From: Acidobacteriaceae bacterium
Lineage (GTDB): Bacteria > Acidobacteriota > Terriglobia > Terriglobales > Acidobacteriaceae
Direction of reading: 5' to 3'
DNA: 6,015 nucleotides
NCBI GenBank assembly: GCA_030042915.1
Contig: JASHYS010000469.1
Coordinates: 1-6,015 of the forward strand
Position numbers and translations under genes: made by a program
Shown here: positions 1 to 5,237 of the stretch, piece after piece
How the letters are laid out: every line of letters begins with the position of its first letter
Position numbering within the stretch: the first letter of the stretch is position 1
Notes under the pieces: model-generated
The model's input: only the letters and a program-made list of their open reading frames with translations
Database searches by the model: none
What the model was told of the DNA's origin: nothing

Positions 1-726
1 GTCAGGCTCATCAGCCCGCAGGGAGAACTCACGCCCATGGGCGTCATTCCCAAGTACATGCCCTTTCGCGTGGCTGGAATCTTCCACTCCGGTTTCTACC
101 AGTACGATGCCCAGATGGGTTTTATGCGCCTTGCCGACGCACAACGCCTCTTCGACGAGCCCGATCTCGTGTCGGTCATCAGCTTCCGCGTCGACGATCC
201 CGATCGCGCTCCCGAAGTTGCCAGGGCCATCGAGCAGGCTGCCGGCCCCGGCTATATGACCACCAACTGGACCGAAGAGAATCGCGAACTCTTCCACGCC
301 CTCAAATTCGAGCAGGTGGTCACATTCATTGTCATCGCCCTCATCGTCATTGTGGCCGCACTCAATATTCTCATCGCGCTCACCATGATGGTGATGGAAA
401 AAACGCGCGACATCGCCGTCATGATGAGTTTCGGCGTCGATCCCGGCCAGGTGCGCCGCATCTTTTTGCTGCAGGGTTTTCTCATCAGCGTGGTGGGCAC
501 CGCGCTCGGCCTGGCCCTCGGCTACTTTGCCTCCTGGGCCGGCAGTTTCTACCACATTCCGCTCTCGCCCGACGTTTACTCCATCGACACCTTGCCCTTT
601 GCGCCGCGGCTCACCGACGGCCTGATTGTCTCCGCGGTTTCCATTGGAATCTCGCTGCTGGCCACGCTCTATCCGTCGTCATCGGCTGCCCGCATCCTCC
701 CCGCCGAAGCCCTGCGCTATGAGTGA
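1..726 (+). CDS. LolC/LolE-type ABC transporter permease, C-terminal part (5' truncated by window edge)
   Basis: The frame is open from base 1, and the residues before the first ATG (position 37) continue the family pattern, so the start lies outside the window. 241 residues are visible. The first ~100 look like the end of the periplasmic domain of lipoprotein-releasing permeases, including FRVAGIFHSGFYQYD. Three hydrophobic segments follow at about residues 106-132, 155-182 and 207-226. Between the first two is the cytoplasmic coupling stretch EKTRDIAVMMSFGVDPGQVR, typical of LolC/LolE (FtsX superfamily). The end, PAEALRYE, is the usual C-terminus of this family. In known systems such permeases work with a LolD ATPase to release lipoproteins from the inner membrane; that partner would have to lie outside this window. 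The family is clear. Lipoprotein release rather than another MacB-like export role is inferred from the best-known relatives. Stop TGA at 724-726. Confidence 0.93.
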   Translation, partial: VRLISPQGELTPMGVIPKYMPFRVAGIFHSGFYQYDAQMGFMRLADAQRLFDEPDLVSVISFRVDDPDRAPEVARAIEQAAGPGYMTTNWTEENRELFHALKFEQVVTFIVIALIVIVAALNILIALTMMVMEKTRDIAVMMSFGVDPGQVRRIFLLQGFLISVVGTALGLALGYFASWAGSFYHIPLSPDVYSIDTLPFAPRLTDGLIVSAVSIGISLLATLYPSSSAARILPAEALRYE

Positions 727-1030
727 CCGAGTGGCGGGAATCGCCCCGTGGAGGCGCCGGCTGTTTGCAGCCGGGATCGCATTGATCTGCCTTGGCATGG
801 TGGGCACTACTCTTTGCTTCGCGGCTCCGTTTCCACTCGTGAAGCTCCCCGATGGTAGTTTGATGGTGAATCCTTGGGACGATCGCATCCTTATCGCTAC
901 GGTGGTCGTGTCGCTTCTCGCTTCGATTCTGGTGGCGTTCGGGCGCGGTCTGTCACGAACGCTACTGATTGGCGCCGGGCCGATTCTGGCTTTCATCGCC
1001 GCGTGCGGCTACGTCCAGAACCATGTCTGA
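719..1030 (+). CDS. small membrane protein of unknown function, overlapping the permease gene
   Basis: 103 residues. The chosen ATG at 719 overlaps the end of the permease gene by 8 bp (ATG at 719-721, permease TGA at 724-726), which suggests translational coupling. The frame is open further upstream, but those codons lie wholly inside the permease gene. The protein has a basic N-terminus (WRRRLF, residues 11-16) and three hydrophobic stretches at about 15-36, 57-74 and 82-99. Between the first two is a polar loop with KLPDGSLMVNPWDDR. No Shine-Dalgarno sequence is evident, as is common for coupled genes. I do not recognise the family. Its position suggests co-expression with the transporter, either as an accessory subunit or simply as a co-transcribed inner-membrane protein. 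Confidence 0.7.
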   Translation: MSDRVAGIAPWRRRLFAAGIALICLGMVGTTLCFAAPFPLVKLPDGSLMVNPWDDRILIATVVVSLLASILVAFGRGLSRTLLIGAGPILAFIAACGYVQNHV

Positions 1031-1122
1031 GAAAGGGAAGCGCAATTTACGAATCAGCCCGAATGCGCTGATGGAATTTGACAATGTGACACGACTCCCT
1101 GAAGCCTCGCCGAGCGGAGCCC

Positions 1123-1320
1123 TTACTGCGGCGTAATAATCCCGCCCATCGCATGCCGCCGCGGCAGCACAATACCGCGATGATCCACTTCCGCCACTGC
1201 GTGGGGTGGACCCTCAGACAAGCATTTGCGTTGCACCACCGCGCCTCCGCAAGCCGGGCACCAGTCCCCTTGCGTCTCCTCGCCCATCACCGCGTGACAT
1301 TGGCTGCACATCCGTTCCAT
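1123..1320 (-). CDS. small zinc-ribbon protein, hypothetical
   Basis: 65 residues from the ATG at 1320. An in-frame TTG at 1326 and an ATG at 1311 are alternatives; the ATG at 1311 has a weak GGAA a few bases upstream. The N-terminal third holds two CxxC knuckles, CSQC (residues 5-8) and CPAC (21-24), 12 residues apart, with GG after the second. This is the usual four-cysteine zinc-ribbon spacing. A fifth Cys is at residue 33. The rest (VAEVDHRGIVLPRRHAMGG) has no motif I know. There is no signal peptide or membrane segment, so it is probably cytoplasmic. Zinc binding is inferred from the cysteine pattern; binding of nucleic acid or protein cannot be decided. It lies tail to tail with the small membrane protein and in the same direction as the secreted protein gene, about 100 bp downstream of that gene's stop. 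It is short, so a spurious ORF remains possible. Confidence 0.55.
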   Translation of the reverse strand: MERMCSQCHAVMGEETQGDWCPACGGAVVQRKCLSEGPPHAVAEVDHRGIVLPRRHAMGGIITPQ

Positions 1321-1420
1321 ATGCAATGAGATTACCGGATCGATGCCGTCTGGAGCTGGTTACAAAGCACTGCCTGGCGCTGTGCGATTCTTCTGCTCAC
1401 CGGCGAGAGCGGCACCCACT

Positions 1421-2311
1421 CTAGAAGTCCGGCTCCCACCCACCGCACTGCATCGGGGTCTCCCAGGGCGTTCCGTTGCCGATGATGCCGGCGTCTGCGC
1501 ACGTGAAGCCCTGGTCGATGACGTTCTGGTTCTCCTGCATCGCCCTCAGGTACATTGCAGTCTCGGCCGGACTGCCGGCCCCCAGGCCAGGTGATGCCGA
1601 GGCGGCGGGCGTATAGGGGGCGAGCATCTTTTGCAGCCAACCGGGAGCTATCTTGTAGCTCTTATAGACGGCCGCGACCGTGGGCACGGTCTGGGCTGCT
1701 ATCGTCGCCGGCGCCGTTCCCATTAAGAGGACGACCTTGAACAATTGGGCGGAGTCGTCGGCGAGCGAACAAAATAGCCCCATTCCATCGGCCGGCGTGG
1801 CGATCCCGGAAATAGCGATAACAAACAAGCCGCATTGAATGCCGGTCGGAAGCGATTGAAGAGGCACGGCGTAGGTCAATTTGACCTCTGCAGCAGGACT
1901 TCCCATGAGCGACTCTTGCTGCTCGATAAACATGGTGAGTTTGTCGGTAAGCTTTGCCGAGGAAGGCATCGACATCAGAGCAGGGCCGGGGCCCTTCTGT
2001 CCCAATTGAAATGGACCGTCTTGGACGACGAATACATCTCCGAAGTTGATGGTTTCGCCTTTGGGTCCTCCCATGTTGATCTGACCGCCCACCGCATTCT
2101 TGACCGTCCATCCGGCCGGCACGCCGGCAGTGACGCTTTGGTCCGCCGCGGTGTAGGGCTGCAACTGGACTGCCGGCAGAGCAGGCGCGGCGGGGGCGGT
2201 CGAGGGCTTTGCCTGCGTTTGAGCGCAGACAAAGGCTGGAACCCCGATGACGATCGAAATCACCGATGCGGCAGTGATCCCGAGAAATTTCATGGCGTTG
2301 CATGCTTGCAT
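1421..2311 (-). CDS. secreted (periplasmic) protein of unknown function
   Basis: 296 residues from the ATG at 2311, chosen because AAAGGA lies 8 bases upstream of it. An in-frame ATG at 2293 would give a more compact signal peptide (MKFLG...) but lacks a ribosome site. Residues 1-30 form a Sec signal peptide: K8, a hydrophobic core at about 9-28, and probable cleavage after VCA at residue 30. There is no lipobox. An Ala/Pro/Thr linker follows (31-50), then a domain of about 180 residues beginning near SVTAGVPAGWTV. A second Ala/Pro/Ser linker at about 231-249 leads to a short C-terminal module. The mature protein has four cysteines (160, 181, 271, 289), which pair naturally as two disulfides, one in each module. 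I recall similar uncharacterised proteins in acidobacteria but know no function. It is transcribed divergently from the HTH/TPR gene and may be under its control. Confidence 0.85.
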   Translation of the reverse strand: MQACNAMKFLGITAASVISIVIGVPAFVCAQTQAKPSTAPAAPALPAVQLQPYTAADQSVTAGVPAGWTVKNAVGGQINMGGPKGETINFGDVFVVQDGPFQLGQKGPGPALMSMPSSAKLTDKLTMFIEQQESLMGSPAAEVKLTYAVPLQSLPTGIQCGLFVIAISGIATPADGMGLFCSLADDSAQLFKVVLLMGTAPATIAAQTVPTVAAVYKSYKIAPGWLQKMLAPYTPAASASPGLGAGSPAETAMYLRAMQENQNVIDQGFTCADAGIIGNGTPWETPMQCGGWEPDF

Positions 2312-2359
2312 GGCGAAGATCCTTTCAGAAGACAATGGGGAATGTGGCCCCGAGCAGGC

Positions 2360-2388
2360 TTTCGATGTGATTTGCCAACTGTTATCAT
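2360..2388 (+). promoter_or_regulatory. possible extended -10 promoter for the HTH/TPR gene
   Basis: TATCAT at 2383-2388 matches the sigma-70 -10 consensus at five of six positions and is preceded by TGT (extended -10, 2380-2382). At a 17-bp spacing the -35 position (2360-2365) reads TTTCGA, a poor match, which an extended -10 can tolerate. Transcription would start near 2395, giving a leader of about 48 bases before the ATG at 2443. I found no equally good candidate on the minus strand. Confidence 0.35.
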
Positions 2389-2425
2389 GAGACCGAAGCC
2401 CCCCGCGGCAATCCGTCTTCTCATG
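2386..2425. promoter_or_regulatory. inverted repeat in divergent intergenic region, possible operator
   Basis: CATGAGA (2386-2392) and its exact reverse complement TCTCATG (2419-2425) have start positions 33 bp apart, close to three helical turns. The left arm overlaps the proposed -10 element. A direct repeat, TCATGCCAG, lies at 2421-2429 and 2441-2449; its second copy covers the start codon of the HTH/TPR gene. A 7-bp match can arise by chance, so the operator role is only a suggestion. Confidence 0.25.
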
Positions 2426-2442
2426 CCAGATGGGGTCAATTC

Positions 2443-3978
2443 ATGCCAGCACCCGCCAAAAATCAGGGAAAATCCGAGACTCCCTCGAAGGGAATCCGCC
2501 TGGACGCCTGGAAAGAGATTGCGGCTTATCTGCGCCGAGGTGAAAGAACCGTTAAGCGCTGGGAGCAGGAGCGCGGCCTGCCGACGCACCGTTTGCCGGG
2601 CAAAGGACGTTCTTCGGTCTTCGCCTACACCGGTGAACTGGATGAGTGGCTTAAGTCAGCGAAGGATGTAGACGCTCAGGAGCCGGATGCTCGCGATTCG
2701 CAGGTGGAAGCACAGCCGGAAGCCGAAGCGGGCAATCCGGTTCCCTTTTTCCAATCCATAAAGAGAGCCGGCCACGGATTCCGCCCCGCCCAGCGCATCG
2801 CGCTCGTGACTCTGCTGCTTGTCGGCGTGGTGCTGGCAGCAGACCTTTGGGAGCAGCGGAACACGCCCAACGCGAGCGCCTTCTCCCTTCCCGGCGCCGC
2901 GCCTGACAGAGCCACTCCCGTCCCCGGCACGAGCAACACGGAAAAGCAACTGGCTCACGAGCTCTACCTCCAAGGGACTTATCAGTGGAACAAGCGCACC
3001 CCCGAGAGCCTGGACAGGGCACTCGACCTGTTTACGCAGGCTGTGGTTCACGATCCGGGGAGCGCAAAGAGCTACGCAGGAATGGCGGAGACCTATCTGA
3101 TGATGCGCGAATACTCGTCCATGCCCGATGCGGAAGCATATTCGCGCGCCTTGGCCGCATCGCGCAAAGCCGTCGAGCTCGATGACTCGCTCGCCGAGGC
3201 TCATCGTTCCCTGGCCTACGCGGAGGTTTGGGGACTTTGGAATTTCCACGATGGTGAGAAGGAGTTTCGTCGCGCCATTGAGCTAGATCCGCGCGATCCA
3301 CTCGCGCACCTCTGGTTCGCCAATGCGTTTCAGGGCCCCGGGTGGTACCCAGTTACCCTGCGCGAGATTGATCGCGCGCAGGAGTTGGACCCGGGATCCT
3401 CGGCGATTCTCGCCGACAAGGGGATCATGCTGTTTGAATCGGGCCAGAAACAAGAGGGGCTCGAGATGGAACGGCAAGTCGAGCGCGCGGATCCTGGCTT
3501 CCTCAAGCCGCATTACTTTCTGGCAAGGATGTATTGGTATCTTCGCGACTATCCTGAGTTCCTTCATGAAAGTGAACAGGTGGCCAGCTTCAGGCACGAT
3601 CCGGTTCTTACGGAAACCAATGCGGCCGCAAGAGCCGGATTTCGGCGCGACGGCGAGCGCGGTCTGCTCAATGATCTCGATGCCGTTCAGAAGCGACTGG
3701 CTGCGGAGGGGAAGTTGGACCTCGGCCTGCTGGCAACAACCTCTGTTCGAATGGGGAAAAGGGCCGAGGCCGTTCGCCTGCTGCGGGAAGAATTCGACCA
3801 CCATATGGATGGGTTCCCCTACGCACGGTGCGATTTGGATCTGCTGACACTGAGCGATGAACCAGGTTATCGGGAACTGATCGACAGGCTGCATGTTCCG
3901 CACCCGCCAACCATCGCCGAAATCGACGCAGATTTCCAGGCAGACAGGTCGTCTCTTGCCGAAGGGAGAAAGCCCTAA
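2443..3978 (+). CDS. membrane-anchored HTH-TPR protein, CadC/ToxR-like architecture
   Basis: 511 residues. Residues ~18-70 form a MerR/excisionase-like helix-turn-helix: LDAWKEIAAYL, then RRGERTVKRWEQERGLPTHR, then a basic turn and a third helical segment ending DEWLK. A charged linker (71-118) leads to one hydrophobic span (about 119-135) flanked by R114 and R118. The rest is mostly TPR repeats (about 168-390), with helix pairs ending in patterns such as AVVHDP, AVELDD, AIELDPRD and AQELDPGS. A less regular helical tail follows. The arginines predict a cytoplasmic N-terminus, so the HTH would face DNA and the TPR domain the periplasm. The ATG at 2443 is the only ATG in frame near the domain start, and GGGG about 7 bases upstream is a weak ribosome site. 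In acidobacteria many proteins share this N-terminus. Target genes are unknown; the divergent secreted-protein gene is the obvious candidate. Confidence 0.88.
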   Translation: MPAPAKNQGKSETPSKGIRLDAWKEIAAYLRRGERTVKRWEQERGLPTHRLPGKGRSSVFAYTGELDEWLKSAKDVDAQEPDARDSQVEAQPEAEAGNPVPFFQSIKRAGHGFRPAQRIALVTLLLVGVVLAADLWEQRNTPNASAFSLPGAAPDRATPVPGTSNTEKQLAHELYLQGTYQWNKRTPESLDRALDLFTQAVVHDPGSAKSYAGMAETYLMMREYSSMPDAEAYSRALAASRKAVELDDSLAEAHRSLAYAEVWGLWNFHDGEKEFRRAIELDPRDPLAHLWFANAFQGPGWYPVTLREIDRAQELDPGSSAILADKGIMLFESGQKQEGLEMERQVERADPGFLKPHYFLARMYWYLRDYPEFLHESEQVASFRHDPVLTETNAAARAGFRRDGERGLLNDLDAVQKRLAAEGKLDLGLLATTSVRMGKRAEAVRLLREEFDHHMDGFPYARCDLDLLTLSDEPGYRELIDRLHVPHPPTIAEIDADFQADRSSLAEGRKP

Positions 3979-4069
3979 GACACTTCGTGCCTGTTCCGGC
4001 GGCCTTTCCGCTCGCCGCGCCGGGTAACACCGGCCCCTCTCAAAAAATCGAGTTTATTCAGACGCTCCC

Positions 4070-4090
4070 GACACCTGAAACCTGACACCT
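4070..4090. repeat. three tandem heptamers upstream of the HAD gene
   Basis: GACACCT (4070-4076), GAAACCT (4077-4083) and GACACCT (4084-4090) stand in direct tandem and end 14 bp before the HAD start codon. The middle copy differs by one base. No separate Shine-Dalgarno sequence is visible between the repeat and the ATG. Confidence 0.7.
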
Positions 4091-4104
4091 CGTACACTGG
4101 ACTT

Positions 4105-5004
4105 ATGCACTCCCCCATTCGCCTCGTGGCCATCGACATGGATGGCACCCTGCTGCCCGCACTTGGGCACACGGTGAGCCAACGCAATCGGCGGGCGCTG
4201 CGCGCGGCGCAGGAAGCCGGTATCACCGTGGTCATCGCCACCGGCCGTCGCACCGCTTACGCTATGCCATTGCTCAGTGGCTTGGGCCTGCGAGCGGATA
4301 CCCTCCTCATCACGTCCAATGGTGCAGTGGTCTGCACGCTGGGAGGCGAAACCATCGACTGCTGCCACCTGGAGTCGAGCGTCGCGCGTGGCCTATGCGG
4401 TTTGCTCCGGCCCTTCGGCACCGTGGTTTTCACGTTCAACCGCCCGGGCCGCGGCGAGTTGGTTCTCGAAGATCTTGAACAGGCGCACGGCCGCATCGCG
4501 GTCTGGGTTGAAGCCAACCGCGACGCGATTGAGGTGGTCAAGCCGCTGGAGCAGGCGCTGGTCGACGGCGACGATCCCATTCAAGGCATGGTGACAGGCA
4601 GCGTGACCGGGATGAAAGAGGCTGAGAAATCCTTGCGAGCCAGCGCGTGGTGTGCGGAGTGCGCATGTGTACGAACCGAATATCCGGCGCGCGATCTGTC
4701 CATCCTCGACCTGATGCCGCCCGGTGTCTCCAAGGGATGGGCGCTCGAGCGGCTGGCTGCGCGCCTCGGCGTCGATCGCTCCGAAACCATGGCCATCGGC
4801 GACAACTGGAACGATTTGGGTATGCTGGAATGGGCAGGGCAGGGAATCGTGATGGCCAACGCCGCCGAAGAGTTGCGTGCCCTGGCGAAGCTGAGCGGCT
4901 GGAAGCAGGCGCCGTCAAGCGATGATGACGGAGTCGCCGTGATCCTCGAATCGACGCTTGCAAAGATGGCAGCGGCAAGTGGTTTTGAAAGCGCACGACT
5001 TTAG
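4105..5004 (+). CDS. Cof-type HAD-superfamily hydrolase (probable phosphatase)
   Basis: 299 residues, slightly longer than the usual 260-290 of the family. Motif I is AIDMDGTL, with nucleophile D11 and acid/base D13. Motif II is the T46 of ATGR, followed by the family hallmark TSNGA (70-74). The motif III lysine is K210 in SKGWAL. Motif IV is GDNWND with D233 and D237, which bind Mg2+. The insert between motifs II and III fits a C2B cap, so the protein belongs to subfamily IIB, whose members dephosphorylate sugar phosphates, nucleotides or flavin precursors; the substrate cannot be told from sequence. It is soluble, with no signal peptide. The ATG at 4105 is fixed by motif I at residue 11, although no good ribosome site is visible. 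The last seven codons and the stop (4981-5004) lie in a repeat that recurs at 5103, so the C-terminus GFESARL is probably not ancestral. Catalytic residues are intact. Confidence 0.93.
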   Translation: MHSPIRLVAIDMDGTLLPALGHTVSQRNRRALRAAQEAGITVVIATGRRTAYAMPLLSGLGLRADTLLITSNGAVVCTLGGETIDCCHLESSVARGLCGLLRPFGTVVFTFNRPGRGELVLEDLEQAHGRIAVWVEANRDAIEVVKPLEQALVDGDDPIQGMVTGSVTGMKEAEKSLRASAWCAECACVRTEYPARDLSILDLMPPGVSKGWALERLAARLGVDRSETMAIGDNWNDLGMLEWAGQGIVMANAAEELRALAKLSGWKQAPSSDDDGVAVILESTLAKMAAASGFESARL

Positions 5005-5012
5005 TCGTGCCG
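4981..5012 (+). repeat. 32-bp direct repeat, copy 1 (overlaps HAD gene end)
   Basis: This copy begins GGTTTTGAAAGC and contains the palindrome GCACGACTTTAGTCGTGC at 4993-5010. It matches 5103-5134 in 31 of 32 bases; the single difference is C at 4992 against G at 5114. The HAD stop codon TAG occupies 5002-5004, inside the palindrome. Confidence 0.9.
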
Positions 5013-5015
5013 AAC

Positions 5016-5028
5016 GCGCCGGAGGCGC
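5016..5028. repeat. hairpin with GGA loop
   Basis: GCGCC, loop GGA, GGCGC: a perfect 5-bp stem between two TTTA-loop hairpins. Confidence 0.6.
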
Positions 5029-5036
5029 AAAGGTTA

Positions 5037-5064
5037 TTAGCCCCGCGCTTTAGCGTGGGGTTGA
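5037..5064. repeat. hairpin with TTTA loop, GU-compensated stem
   Basis: The core CCCCGCGCT / AGCGTGGGG (5041-5049 and 5052-5060) has eight Watson-Crick pairs and one G-U pair. TTAG and TTGA outside it extend the stem to 13 pairs if further G-U pairs are allowed. Confidence 0.7.
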
Positions 5065-5077
5065 GAACGAGTTGATC

Positions 5078-5100
5078 CGCCAAGCCCCGCAGGGGCGGCG
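5078..5100. repeat. hairpin with GCA loop
   Basis: GCCCC, loop GCA, GGGGC (5084-5096) is extended by CGCC/GGCG across a two-base AA bulge, giving nine pairs. It has the same form as the GGA-loop hairpin at 5016-5028. Confidence 0.65.
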
Positions 5101-5102
5101 CA

Positions 5103-5134
5103 GGTTTTGAAAGGGCACGACTTTAGTCGTGCCG
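5103..5134 (+). repeat. 32-bp direct repeat, copy 2
   Basis: Second copy of the unit at 4981-5012, 122 bp downstream and outside any gene. The G at 5114 pairs with C at 5133, so this copy has one more base pair in its stem than copy 1. Confidence 0.9.
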
Positions 5135-5153
5135 TAACGAGCACAAAATGATT

Positions 5154-5167
5154 GGGGCTTTAGCCCC
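5154..5167. repeat. hairpin with TTTA loop
   Basis: GGGGCT, TT, AGCCCC: a perfect 6-bp stem, or five pairs with a TTTA loop. It is the last member of the alternating series. Confidence 0.75.
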
Positions 5168-5223
5168 TGAGGGACATGTTTCCATTGCAACCAGTTTTCG
5201 CACCAACCTGCCGCGCGCACACC

Positions 5224-5237
5224 ATGGGGCGCCCCAT
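5224..5237. repeat. perfect 14-bp palindrome containing the candidate start codon
   Basis: ATGGGGCGCCCCAT is its own reverse complement. Its first three bases are the best ATG of the transglycosylase gene. Its right arm is shared with the next hairpin, so the two structures exclude each other. Confidence 0.8.

Noticed and set aside
1835..2671. Plus-strand open frame of 278 residues
   Set aside because: It runs antisense to the secreted-protein gene and into the HTH/TPR gene. The product is Arg/Gly/Ser/Cys-rich with no domain, and the opposing gene has a signal peptide and a ribosome site.
3283..3903. Minus-strand open frame of 206 residues
   Set aside because: It lies entirely antisense to the TPR region of a well-supported gene and shows no recognisable domain.
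3990..4030. Terminator after the HTH/TPR gene
   Set aside because: GGCGG and CGCCG stretches near 4000-4022 pair only imperfectly and are not followed by a T-run.
4993..5010. Rho-independent terminator of the HAD gene
   Set aside because: The stem is good but no T-tract follows it, and the same element recurs at 5115, away from any gene end. A repeat explains it better.
4538..5083. Minus-strand open frame of 181 residues
   Set aside because: It is Arg/Ser/Pro-rich, antisense to the HAD motifs III and IV, and starts inside the hairpin cluster.
4981..5167. CRISPR-like array
   Set aside because: Only two copies of one unit exist, 122 bp apart. The intervening DNA consists of other hairpins, not spacers, and no cas gene is visible.
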